This document shows positions 17,452-24,907 of a stretch of DNA of 64,000 nucleotides, one piece after another (the first letter of the stretch is position 1; each line of letters starts with the position of its first letter). The stretch lies in the NCBI RefSeq assembly GCF_000380245.2, contig NZ_HG428741.1, positions 1,335,910 to 1,399,909 on the forward strand. Reading direction: 5' to 3'. The notes beneath the pieces are model-generated. The model saw nothing but the letters and a program-made list of their open reading frames with translations. It was not told the DNA's origin and made no database searches. The stretch comes from Bacillus massiliigorillae (GTDB lineage: Bacteria > Bacillota > Bacilli > Bacillales > DSM-1321). The position numbers and the translations under genes were made by a program.

Positions 17452-18075
17452 ATGAATCCTTGGATTGATATTTCACAGCCGCTGGATAATTGCATTGCTG
17501 TTTGGCCGGGAGATACCTCTTTTAGTTACAAAGTCAATTGGAGTAAAGAGGAAAGTGGTTCAGTCAATGTAGGGAAAATTACGATGAGCACCCACACTGG
17601 AACTCATATTGATGCCCCGTTTCATTTTGATGATGATGGAAAGAAAGTTATTGAACTTGATATCAATTTATATATTGGTAGGGCACGTGTCATTCATTTG
17701 CCGAAACCGTCATCAATTGGAATAAAGGAGTTATCCAGATTTGAGCTAGACGGAGTCACCCGCTTATTAATACGAACAGATGCATGGACGAATAGAAGTG
17801 TGTTTCCAACAGAGATTCCCGAAATTGAACCTGAGTTAGCGTCTTATCTTGAAAAAAGAGGCGTTTACCTGCTTGGTCTCGACTTACCATCCGTAGATCC
17901 TATTGATAGCAAAGAACTTATGGCACACCATGAACTAACCCGTCATGGAATTCACATTCTGGAAGGGTTGGTATTAGATCATATTGATTCGGGCGACTAT
18001 GAATTAGCAGCACTCCCGCTTTCACTTATGGAAGCAGACGGGAGCCCAGTCCGTGCGGTGGTGCGAAGAGTGTAG
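17452..18075 (+). CDS. kynB: Kynurenine formamidase
   Basis: This 207-residue cyclase-family metal hydrolase would hydrolyse N-formylkynurenine to kynurenine and formate. The zinc motif HTGTHIDAPFHFDDDG is intact near residues 48-63, and LDLPSVDP and HHELTRHGIHILEGL are typical of bacterial KynB. GGGAGG stands eight bases before the ATG. The gene follows kynA after 113 bases without an evident terminator. Confidence 0.96.
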   Translation: MNPWIDISQPLDNCIAVWPGDTSFSYKVNWSKEESGSVNVGKITMSTHTGTHIDAPFHFDDDGKKVIELDINLYIGRARVIHLPKPSSIGIKELSRFELDGVTRLLIRTDAWTNRSVFPTEIPEIEPELASYLEKRGVYLLGLDLPSVDPIDSKELMAHHELTRHGIHILEGLVLDHIDSGDYELAALPLSLMEADGSPVRAVVRRV

Positions 18076-18190
18076 ATGTTGTTTGTTGCATAGGGTATAA
18101 AAGAGGATGAACTCCAATTCTAAAAACGGATTTAAACTTTGAAGTGCAAAACTTAAAGAATTGTGGAAATAACAATTCTAATTCTCATAA

Positions 18191-18222
18191 AAAACACCGA
18201 GAATTCTACGGTGTTTTTTTTA
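18191..18222 (+). terminator. Terminator of the kyn operon
   Basis: AAAACACCG (18191-18199) and CGGTGTTTT (18209-18217) form a nine-base stem followed by a T-run. Confidence 0.8.
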
Positions 18223-18295
18223 TGTATTATTAATTCTTATTCATGACTGTTATCAATCTAATTAGTTAGAAAACTAAAAATTACAAAAAAGCTTA

Positions 18296-18324
18296 TTGAC
18301 AGAATTGTGACTCTGTTATATATT
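18296..18324 (+). promoter_or_regulatory. Strong sigma-A promoter for the 46-residue ORF
   Basis: TTGACA (18296-18301), 17 bases, then TATATT (18319-18324). The small ORF starts 47 bases downstream. Confidence 0.7.
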
Positions 18325-18370
18325 GTGTATAAGTTAAATAATTTGTTATATAACAGAGGGGGAATTGGAA

Positions 18371-18511
18371 ATGGAAATGTATCGTCAAGCTTATGAATAT
18401 TACACTGCTACTTGTGAAAGTTATGGAATGGAATCGGTGAATTTTTATCACTTTATCAATCACTTAACAGAAGAACAAATTAAAGAATATAGTCAAAGAG
18501 CGGCATCATAA
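18371..18511 (+). CDS. Small hypothetical protein, 46 residues
   Basis: The ATG is preceded by GAGGGGG at eight bases and by a near-consensus promoter, so expression is likely. The product starts MEMYRQAYEYYTATCE and ends EYSQRAAS. It is acidic to neutral, rich in Tyr and predicted helical, with no membrane segment or signal peptide. I do not recognise the family. A 16-bp inverted repeat element begins four bases after its stop. Confidence 0.6.
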   Translation: MEMYRQAYEYYTATCESYGMESVNFYHFINHLTEEQIKEYSQRAAS

Positions 18512-18514
18512 TAG

Positions 18515-18693
18515 TAATTAGCAAATCTTAGTATGACATTGTAATAGAGATATAGTAAAGGACGTGATTATTATTACAGATCTCATAGCCGAAGCCGAAG
18601 TCAAATAGAAGCCCTACCCGTTATGTATGTAAACAGGTAGGGTTTAATTATGTTTATCAAACCTTCGCTATGAATAATAAGATTTGCTAATTA
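18515..18693. repeat. 179-bp element bounded by perfect 16-bp inverted repeats
   Basis: TAATTAGCAAATCTTA (18515-18530) and TAAGATTTGCTAATTA (18678-18693) are exact reverse complements. The interior carries a smaller hairpin, CCCTACC (18612-18618) with GGTAGGG (18636-18642), and no convincing gene. The layout resembles a miniature inverted-repeat element or a structured leader. No clear target duplication is seen. From 18694 to 18828 I see nothing further. Confidence 0.55.
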
Positions 18694-18828
18694 AGGAGAT
18701 TATGTTCGTTCACATTTTAGACACAAAAATTTGAAACCATCTACTTACTGAATCGTATACATAGATGTTAGGATAATAATACTATTATTCTAATAAACAT
18801 ATAATACGAAAGATGAGGGAACAAATTA

Positions 18829-19284
18829 ATGAAGAAGTTATTAGTAGCATTTTTAACGCTAGCGTTAGCGTTTACACCTGTAGGTGGATTAGTGTTCCAA
18901 GATCATGATAACTATGTGAGCGCAAAATCCTACAAATCAGGTAAAAAGGGATTCAGTGGTGGAAGCAGTAACACATCAAAATTCTCAAATACTAAAAAAG
19001 ATAATACACAGAATAGTAATATAACAAATAAACAAAAAAATGATACAAAAAGTAATACAGCTACAAACAAAAGTAAAGGCGGCTTTATGAAAGGTATGCT
19101 ATTTGGTGGACTAGCTGGTCTATTACTAGGTGGATTAATTAGTAATATGGGTCCATTAGGTGCAGTTCTTGGTTTACTAGTAAACGTACTTGCTGTTGTA
19201 GTAGTGATTGTATTAATCCGCAAGATTTATGTTATGTTTAAAAACAAGCGTAAAGAACAGGAACAACAAACATGGAGAAACTAA
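18829..19284 (+). CDS. Secreted/membrane Tim44-like small protein
   Basis: This 151-residue protein has a signal peptide (MKKLLVAFLTLALAFTPVGG), then a low-complexity Ser/Asn/Thr/Lys-rich stretch (residues about 35-83). A glycine-rich hydrophobic segment (GMLFGGLAGLLLGGLISNMG) and a membrane helix (VLAVVVVIVLIRKIYVMF) complete it. Proteins annotated as preprotein-translocase Tim44-like in bacilli have this layout. The function is unknown. It overlaps the next gene by 13 bases, so the two are cotranscribed. Confidence 0.75.
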   Translation: MKKLLVAFLTLALAFTPVGGLVFQDHDNYVSAKSYKSGKKGFSGGSSNTSKFSNTKKDNTQNSNITNKQKNDTKSNTATNKSKGGFMKGMLFGGLAGLLLGGLISNMGPLGAVLGLLVNVLAVVVVIVLIRKIYVMFKNKRKEQEQQTWRN

Positions 19285-19565
19285 TCATTCCAGAACAAGA
19301 TATTATTAATTCTGTTTGCCTATACATGGCTGATAAAAAAAGAATGGCACCAGAAGAAATAGAAGTAGAATTAATGTTTGATGATGAGGAGTACGGCTTC
19401 TCAGCGGAGATTTTTTTTAGTGGACGCAATCAAATTTTAACTCACAGAGATTTAATTGAAGCGATTCGTTTTTGGTTAGAGCACCAATTAAATCGTAATC
19501 CGTATTCAGGAATCGAGCTAGTGCTTGATGATGAAGAGGGGATTATTGCTTACGTGCAGCAGTAA
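19272..19565 (+). CDS. yxcD: YxcD-like protein (DUF2653)
   Basis: This 97-residue acidic cytoplasmic protein starts MEKLIIPEQDIINSVCLYMA and matches the DUF2653/YxcD type found in bacilli. It overlaps the upstream Tim44-like gene by 13 bases, implying translational coupling. Function is unknown. Confidence 0.75.
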   Translation: MEKLIIPEQDIINSVCLYMADKKRMAPEEIEVELMFDDEEYGFSAEIFFSGRNQILTHRDLIEAIRFWLEHQLNRNPYSGIELVLDDEEGIIAYVQQ

Positions 19566-19588
19566 ATAGAACTATCAATAAAAATATT

Positions 19589-19637
19589 AGGTGACTGAAG
19601 AGGTTGTAAAATTAACTTTCTTTAGTCACCTTTTTTA
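19589..19637 (+). terminator. Terminator after yxcD
   Basis: AGGTGACT (19589-19596) and AGTCACCT (19624-19631) pair, followed by TTTTT. Confidence 0.7.
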
Positions 19638-19670
19638 TAGTCGTTTAGATAACTATTTTTAAGGTAGAGT

Positions 19671-19702
19671 AAAAAAGCCCCGGGGATGGAATCCTGGGGC
19701 TT
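19671..19702 (-). terminator. Terminator of the ABC transporter operon
   Basis: AAGCCCC (19675-19681) and GGGGCTT (19696-19702), extended inward by GGGAT/ATCC pairing. On the minus strand the hairpin is followed by TTTTTT. Confidence 0.75.
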
Positions 19703-19729
19703 AAGGATATTGCTATGGAGATATTCCTT

Positions 19730-20359
19730 TTATAAATCCTTCCCCATAAACAACTTATAAGAGATATAGAATGAAACAAATAATATCATTCCTATCAAAA
19801 TAGGTGAAATCTTGAGCAATATTAATAAGTCTGCATCAGTTGGCATTGGGATACCTGATTTAGCTAATAAAATTATGATTAATGTTGGGACCAAGAATAC
19901 TACTAACATCATAATTCTACTTTTTTCAATACCAAATTTATAAATTAATGGTAGTAGAACAGATATAAAAACAATTCCGATTGCAAAGAGAGAATAGGCT
20001 ACAATAAGTTGAGTTTTTACATCAAATGTAGCAGAATCTTTAAACATAGTAATGATATATCCAATTAGAAGGGATAGTATAGCGCCAGTACCGATAAATC
20101 CAATAGACAGTAAGTATTTACTAAATACGATATCTTTTCTTGAGATAGGTAGAGATAATGCGAATAAATCCCAATTGGAGTGTTGATCATATGAAAATGA
20201 TGTGATAGGAATCATCGCGAAAAACATCGTAATCATGCCTGAAAGTAAGTTAAGGTCATCCATTGAAAATGAAATAAATGAATATAATATAATAAATAGG
20301 GCAAGCGTTCTAAAATATTTACGTAAATTCAACATATCCTTCAAAAGTAAGCTTTTCAT
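19730..20359 (-). CDS. ABC transporter permease (ABC-2 type)
   Basis: This 209-residue protein has about six membrane segments, beginning ALFIILYSFISFSMDDL, and no soluble domain. ABC-2 permeases of this size partner with an ATPase encoded alongside. The gene overlaps the ATPase gene by four bases. The substrate is unknown. The organisation GntR-ATPase-permease is the YtrA/YhcF-type arrangement seen in bacilli, often induced by cell-envelope antibiotics. Confidence 0.85.
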   Translation of the reverse strand: MKSLLLKDMLNLRKYFRTLALFIILYSFISFSMDDLNLLSGMITMFFAMIPITSFSYDQHSNWDLFALSLPISRKDIVFSKYLLSIGFIGTGAILSLLIGYIITMFKDSATFDVKTQLIVAYSLFAIGIVFISVLLPLIYKFGIEKSRIMMLVVFLVPTLIIILLAKSGIPMPTDADLLILLKISPILIGMILFVSFYISYKLFMGKDL

Positions 20360-21216
20360 TGTTTTTCACCTCTTACATAGTACAGCATTATATCTTCAAT
20401 ATTTGCTGAATCAATTATAAAATTCGGATATTTCAATGCAATTGCTTTTCTATTTTGAACTAATATTTCATAGCCAAATTCACTTTTCCGATAGCCGATT
20501 ATATCGGAAGAATCTATGTTTTGAAAATCATGAATTCCACATTTCAGAACGCCATATTCATAAATGAGTTCGTCTTTTGATTTGCTAAATATTATTTTTC
20601 CATCATTAATAAAAGTGATATAATCTGCGATTTTTTCTAAATCGGTTGTAATATGCGAAGATAAAATGATGGAATGTTCCTCATCTTGAATAAAATCTAG
20701 GAATACATCTAGTATTTCATTTCTGATAACGGGATCCAATCCGCTAGTTGCTTCATCTAAAATTAAAATTTTAGGATGGTGTGAAAGGGCAGTCGCTATA
20801 GATAATTTCATTTTCATACCTTTAGAGAATTCTTTTATCATTTTATGACTTGGTAAATTAAACTTCATTAAATAGCTATTAAATAATGGATCATCCCAAT
20901 TGTGGAAAACCTTTCTCATTAATTTTGCAATATCTTTCGTAGTTAATTCATTGTAAAAATAGCTTTCTTCAAAAACAACCGCTATGTCCTCTTTAATTTG
21001 TTTCTCATGTTTAATGTGATCCATTCCGAATAATGTAATGTTGCCACTGTCTTTTTTTATTAAGTTAAGTATCATTTTTAAAGTCGTTGTTTTACCTGCA
21101 CCATTTTCACCAATGAAACCCATAATACTTCCTTTTGGAACTTGAAAGCTAACGTTTTGAAGTTTGAAATTGCCATAGTCTTTACTAATGTTTTCTACAT
21201 TTACGATTGCATCCAT
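20356..21216 (-). CDS. ABC transporter ATP-binding protein
   Basis: This 286-residue ATPase has Walker A GENGAGKTT near residue 38, a degenerate signature FSKGMKMKLSIA, Walker B ILILDEATSGLDP and the switch histidine in ILSSHI. About 80 extra C-terminal residues follow the core, as in BcrA/YtrB-type exporters. It energises the permease encoded four bases overlapping downstream and follows the GntR gene after three bases. Confidence 0.92.
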   Translation of the reverse strand: MDAIVNVENISKDYGNFKLQNVSFQVPKGSIMGFIGENGAGKTTTLKMILNLIKKDSGNITLFGMDHIKHEKQIKEDIAVVFEESYFYNELTTKDIAKLMRKVFHNWDDPLFNSYLMKFNLPSHKMIKEFSKGMKMKLSIATALSHHPKILILDEATSGLDPVIRNEILDVFLDFIQDEEHSIILSSHITTDLEKIADYITFINDGKIIFSKSKDELIYEYGVLKCGIHDFQNIDSSDIIGYRKSEFGYEILVQNRKAIALKYPNFIIDSANIEDIMLYYVRGEKQ

Positions 21217-21219
21217 CGT

Positions 21220-21594
21220 TTACTCCTCCTTATAAATGAATGTTAACGTTTCTATTAATTCCTCAAGGGAAATATCACTACTTTTAGCAACATCAGCCGT
21301 TTTTTGTAAATAATCTTCTATAATGCGTAGCTGCTCCTCTTTAATGAATTCAATATTCTTACCCGCAACAAAGCTTCCTTTCCCTTTGACTGTTTCAATA
21401 AATCCATCTCGCTCTAAATCTGCATAAGCTCTTTTGGTCGTAATGACACTAACTCTTAATTCTTTGGCAATTAAGCGGATGGAAGGGAGAGCTTCTCCTT
21501 CTTTCAAAACGCCATTCATAATCATTGTTTTGATTTGTGAAGATATTTGCTCGTAAATGGGTTTATCACTAGAGTTACTAATAATGATATCCAT
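21220..21594 (-). CDS. GntR-family regulator (YtrA subfamily)
   Basis: This ~124-residue protein has an N-terminal GntR winged helix (IYEQISSQIKTMIMNG, then SIRLIAKELRVSVITTKRAY) and only a short C-terminal dimerisation tail, as in YtrA regulators. I start at ATG 21594, which follows AGAGGTG by five bases, rather than at an ATG five codons upstream. It leads the transporter operon and probably represses it through the palindrome just upstream. Confidence 0.9.
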   Translation of the reverse strand: MDIIISNSSDKPIYEQISSQIKTMIMNGVLKEGEALPSIRLIAKELRVSVITTKRAYADLERDGFIETVKGKGSFVAGKNIEFIKEEQLRIIEDYLQKTADVAKSSDISLEELIETLTFIYKEE

Positions 21595-21609
21595 TAAATC
21601 ACCTCTCAT

Positions 21610-21624
21610 GTATACTGTGTATAC
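21610..21624. promoter_or_regulatory. Candidate GntR operator GTATAC-N3-GTATAC
   Basis: Two GTATAC hexamers (21610-21615 and 21619-21624) flank three bases, forming a perfect inverted repeat between the promoter and the GntR start codon. Autoregulation is inferred. Confidence 0.55.
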
Positions 21625-21635
21625 CTTATATATAC

Positions 21636-21664
21636 AGTATCACATTATACTTTTTAGCTGTCAA
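21636..21664 (-). promoter_or_regulatory. Promoter of the GntR-ABC operon
   Basis: On the minus strand TTGACA (21659-21664), 17 bases, then GATACT (21636-21641). Confidence 0.6.
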
Positions 21665-21675
21665 TTGTTTTCTGA

Positions 21676-21709
21676 AAAAATAAAGAAGCTGTCAAGATTA
21701 TTTGACAGC
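21676..21709 (-). terminator. Terminator after the exonuclease gene
   Basis: GCTGTCAA (21688-21695) and TTGACAGC (21702-21709) form an eight-base stem. On the minus strand TTCTTTATTTTTTC follows. Confidence 0.7.
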
Positions 21710-21722
21710 CTTAATCACTCTC

Positions 21723-22670
21723 TTATTTATCCTTCAATAGTTCTAAAAAAACCTCTTCAGAAATAATGTTAATATTTGCACCTGCATGAATTAAATCAAT
21801 TGCTTTTGTTTCTTTCGTACTCATTCCATTTGGTCCGACAATTTTTTGATCTTGAATTCCGACTACTACATAATCCGTTTTCTTACTTACACCTGATTTT
21901 ACGTGTGCACCTAAATCAATAATGCTTTGCATGGCTTCTTTTCGATCGATTGTTTGTAGTTCACCAGTGAAGACGAAATTTTTTCCAAATAGCGGATGAC
22001 CTTCGTCAAATTCCTGTGTAGTAGGTGCTAAATCAGATATTTTAATGCTTGGTGCAAATGAACGTGGAGCCACTTTTTTTGTCGGATAGCTTTGAACTAC
22101 TTTTAGCTCTGTGAATAACTTAATAGGAAGACTCTTATACGTTTGGCAAAATGATTGTAATGATTTTCTGTTTTGGGTTTGAATGCTCTTTATTACTAAA
22201 TCTGCACAAGCTCTAGCATCATCTAGAGCATTATGATGATTGAGTAATGAAATTTGAAAGTGCTCACAGCGAGCTTTTAATGATTGTCCAACTTTCAATC
22301 CTTTTGTTGCCCGATTGCTTATGGGAATACTGCAAATATAGGTGAAGTTAGGGCAATCAATGTTATAAGTTTCTAAGCAAGCTTTTAACACACTCATATC
22401 AAAATAAGCATTGTGTGCAATGATGATATTGTCTTCGAAGTATTGCCCGATTTCCTTCCACACTTCATCAAATTTTCTTTCCTGTTTCACATCTTCTGGC
22501 TTAATACCGTGTACTTCAATGTTCTTAGGATGAAAATAAAGCGAAGGTGGGTGAATCAAAAAATATTTCTCATCAATAATTTCATTATTTTCAACAAAAA
22601 CCATACCAAGTGAGCAAGCACTATTATAATTTTTATTTGCTGTTTCAAAGTCAATGGCTATAAAGTCCAT
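21723..22670 (-). CDS. Exonuclease-BRCT domain protein (DNA polymerase III epsilon-like)
   Basis: This ~315-residue protein has an N-terminal DEDDh 3'-5' exonuclease domain with FIAIDFETA (Exo I), HNAYFDMSVL (Exo II) and HHNALDDARACADL (Exo III). A C-terminal BRCT domain follows (residues about 225-310, GKNFVFTGELQTIDRKEAM and SKKTDYVVVG). A role in DNA repair or processing is likely. The ATG at 22670 follows AAGGTGAT by a suitable gap, so I prefer it to an upstream ATG. It is a single-gene unit. Confidence 0.9.
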   Translation of the reverse strand: MDFIAIDFETANKNYNSACSLGMVFVENNEIIDEKYFLIHPPSLYFHPKNIEVHGIKPEDVKQERKFDEVWKEIGQYFEDNIIIAHNAYFDMSVLKACLETYNIDCPNFTYICSIPISNRATKGLKVGQSLKARCEHFQISLLNHHNALDDARACADLVIKSIQTQNRKSLQSFCQTYKSLPIKLFTELKVVQSYPTKKVAPRSFAPSIKISDLAPTTQEFDEGHPLFGKNFVFTGELQTIDRKEAMQSIIDLGAHVKSGVSKKTDYVVVGIQDQKIVGPNGMSTKETKAIDLIHAGANINIISEEVFLELLKDK

Positions 22671-22759
22671 AAGAATCACCTTCATTAATTAAAATTATTC
22701 ATCATCTATATAGTTATTTTATCATGAGTGTTCGAGATAGTAGGTGGTTAAAAATAGTA

Positions 22760-22789
22760 ATCATAAATTGAATCGTTTATTTCATACTA
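22760..22789 (+). promoter_or_regulatory. Candidate forespore (sigma-G) promoter of the spoVA-type operon
   Basis: CATACTA (22783-22789) equals the sigma-G -10 consensus. ATCATA (22760-22765), 17 bases upstream, is a 4/6 match to TGCATA. The downstream genes are spore germination proteins, which supports forespore expression. Confidence 0.5.
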
Positions 22790-22825
22790 AGAGAGTGGTT
22801 CAAAACAAACAAGGAGGCGTTACTA

Positions 22826-23029
22826 TTGACAGTAATCACTAACGTAAAAACAACTCTTGCAGGATTAAAAAGTGCACAGGCTAGTTTCGAAACCTTTGCA
22901 CTAAGCACAGATAATCAACAAGCGAAGCAGCTATATCAAAATGCTGCTCAACAAACGCAAGCCATTGTTGATAGTTTGAATCCTCGTATTGCTGAAATGG
23001 AGCAAGAAGAACCTCAATATCAACAATAA
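22826..23029 (+). CDS. DUF1657 domain protein
   Basis: This 67-residue helical protein begins with a TTG codon eight bases after AAGGAGG. The sequence VKTTLAGLKSAQASFETFAL and the Gln-rich C-terminus match DUF1657 proteins, which accompany spoVA genes in spore formers. It probably resides in the spore membrane or forespore. It is one of two stand-alone copies here; a third DUF1657 is fused to a DUF421 protein. Confidence 0.85.
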   Translation: MTVITNVKTTLAGLKSAQASFETFALSTDNQQAKQLYQNAAQQTQAIVDSLNPRIAEMEQEEPQYQQ

Positions 23030-23035
23030 GTTGAA

Positions 23036-23075
23036 AAGAGGGTTGGTTGTTTCAACCAACTCTCTTCCTTTTGAT
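23036..23075 (+). terminator. Hairpin terminator between DUF1657 and spoVAC
   Basis: AAGAGGGTTGGTTG and CAACCAACTCTCTT pair around a TTT loop, followed by CCTTTTG. It could attenuate rather than fully stop transcription into spoVAC. Confidence 0.6.
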
Positions 23076-23174
23076 TTAGGAATGTATGATACGACATTGT
23101 TCGAAGGATAATATAAGCAGTTAAGAATTAGTAATAGTTAAAGTATTTGCACACGTAATTGAGGTGATAAAGTT

Positions 23175-23654
23175 ATGTCGAATAAAAAAAAGAAAAAGCT
23201 TACGCCTGTTCAACAAGAATATCAAGAATTACAGCAGCAAATTGAAATAAAACGGCCTGTTGTGAAAAATTGTATAAGAGCTTTTCTTGTTGGTGGGTTA
23301 ATATGTTTAATCGGTCAGGCGATTTCTTATTGTTATATTTACTTTTTTAATTTTACTGAGCAAACAGCAGGAAATCCTACTGTTGGTACGATGGTCTTTC
23401 TGTCCATGCTCCTAACAGGTTTTGGAGTATATGATCGAATTGCGCAAGTTGGTGGAGCTGGATCTGCTGTTCCAGTTACTGGCTTCGGTAATGCTGTTAT
23501 ATCTGCAGCGATTGAACATCGAAAAGAAGGTTTAGTTTTAGGTGTAGGCGGAAATATTTTTAAACTAGCGGGTTCGGTTATTATATACGGTGTTTTTTCA
23601 GCTTTCATAGTTGCTTTAATAAAAACGATTTTAATTAAATGGGGGGGATTTTAA
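23175..23654 (+). CDS. spoVAC: Stage V sporulation protein AC
   Basis: This 159-residue membrane protein has three to four hydrophobic segments after a basic N-terminus (MSNKKKKKLTPVQQEYQ). The family signature GGAGSAVPVTGFGNAVISAA is present. SpoVAC is the mechanosensitive part of the spore inner-membrane channel for calcium-dipicolinate. GAGGTGAT precedes the ATG, and the stop codon overlaps the spoVAD start (TAATG). Confidence 0.95.
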   Translation: MSNKKKKKLTPVQQEYQELQQQIEIKRPVVKNCIRAFLVGGLICLIGQAISYCYIYFFNFTEQTAGNPTVGTMVFLSMLLTGFGVYDRIAQVGGAGSAVPVTGFGNAVISAAIEHRKEGLVLGVGGNIFKLAGSVIIYGVFSAFIVALIKTILIKWGGF

Positions 23655-24661
23655 TGCTCCAAGGGCATCGAACATGGATTTTTGAGAATAAACCAGTTAT
23701 TATTTCCACGGGTACTGTTGGTGGTCCATACGAAGCTAAGGGTCCAATAGGGGATGATTTTGATTTGCTGCACGACGATTTTTGGTTAAATCAAGATACA
23801 TATGAAAAAGCTCATAGAATTCTAATAGAAGAGGCTAGTCAAAAGGCAATGGAGAAAGCAGATTTACAGAAAGAGCAAATTCAATTTTTTCTTGGTGGTG
23901 ACTTAATTAATCAGATAACGCCAACGAGCTTTGCTTGTCGTACACTTGGAACACCGTACTTCGGTTTGTTTGGTGCGTGTTCTACTTCAATGGAAGGCTT
24001 AGCTCTTGGTGCTTACATAGTTAATACGAATGGAGCCAAATATTTACTAACAGGTGCTTCTAGCCATTATGCAGCGGTTGAAAAACAATTTCGCTACCCC
24101 AATGAATATGGGGGACAAAAACCACCTACTGCACAAAGCACTGTCACAGGAGCTGGGGTTGCTATTTTGAGTAATACGGGACACGGTCCAAAAGTTACAT
24201 CAGCAACGATTGGAAGAGTTGTAGATATGGGAATGACCGATCCATTTAATATGGGAGGAGCTATGGCTCCAGCAGCAGTAGATACAATTGAAGCGCATTT
24301 AAGAGAGCGTAATGTAGATTCTTCCTATTATGATTTAATTGTAACTGGTGATCTTGGACAAATTGGCCATGAAATTGCAATAGCTTTATTTGAAAAGCAT
24401 GGAACTCAAATGAAAGAAGAGGCTTTTCGGGATTGTGGAATGATGATTTACAGTGAGGACCAACCTGTATTTGCTGGAGCTAGTGGAGCAGGATGCTCGG
24501 CAACGGTCGTTTACGGACATTTGCTCAACCGTATGCGGAAAGGCGAGTTGAAGCGTATGTTAGTTGTTGCAACAGGTGCGTTATTATCTCCTTTAACATT
24601 TCAGCAAAATGAAACCATACCTTGTATAGCACATGCTGTATCCATTGAAGTAGATGAATAA
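23654..24661 (+). CDS. spoVAD: Stage V sporulation protein AD
   Basis: This 335-residue protein has the thiolase/ketosynthase-like fold of SpoVAD, beginning MLQGHRTWIFENKPVI. It includes FGLFGACSTSMEGLALGAY and the C-terminal GCSATVVYGHLL. SpoVAD binds dipicolinic acid at the spore inner membrane and is needed for its uptake. The ATG at 23654 follows a G-rich ribosome site and overlaps the spoVAC stop. Unlike typical operons, no spoVAE follows. Confidence 0.95.
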   Translation: MLQGHRTWIFENKPVIISTGTVGGPYEAKGPIGDDFDLLHDDFWLNQDTYEKAHRILIEEASQKAMEKADLQKEQIQFFLGGDLINQITPTSFACRTLGTPYFGLFGACSTSMEGLALGAYIVNTNGAKYLLTGASSHYAAVEKQFRYPNEYGGQKPPTAQSTVTGAGVAILSNTGHGPKVTSATIGRVVDMGMTDPFNMGGAMAPAAVDTIEAHLRERNVDSSYYDLIVTGDLGQIGHEIAIALFEKHGTQMKEEAFRDCGMMIYSEDQPVFAGASGAGCSATVVYGHLLNRMRKGELKRMLVVATGALLSPLTFQQNETIPCIAHAVSIEVDE

Positions 24662-24678
24662 GGAAGGAGGAGACTAAG

Positions 24679-24885
24679 TTGACGGTTGCTTCAGAAGTGA
24701 AACAATGTCTTTCTAATCTTAAAGGAATTGAAGCTAGCTTATCTAGTTTAGCAATAAGAACGGAAGATGATGAATCAGCACGTACTTTTCATGAAACGAT
24801 GGTTATAATTAGTGAAATTATGACAGATATGAAGAAGCGTGTAGGTGAATTGGAACGCGAGGAGTTCCAATATAAAGGATTCTAA
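24679..24885 (+). CDS. DUF1657 domain protein
   Basis: This 68-residue helical protein, starting with TTG after GGAAGGAGG, resembles the first DUF1657 gene (VKQCLSNLKGIEASLSSLAI). It lies 17 bases after spoVAD and 22 bases before the DUF421 gene, in the same operon. The molecular function is unknown. Confidence 0.82.
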   Translation: MTVASEVKQCLSNLKGIEASLSSLAIRTEDDESARTFHETMVIISEIMTDMKKRVGELEREEFQYKGF

Positions 24886-24907
24886 GAATTAGAGGAGGTG
24901 TTATGAT

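Noticed and set aside
18567..18611. 14-codon GTG frame (VIIITDLIAEAEVK) inside the inverted-repeat element
   Set aside because: It is very short, with a weak ribosome site and no recognisable partner; chance is more likely.
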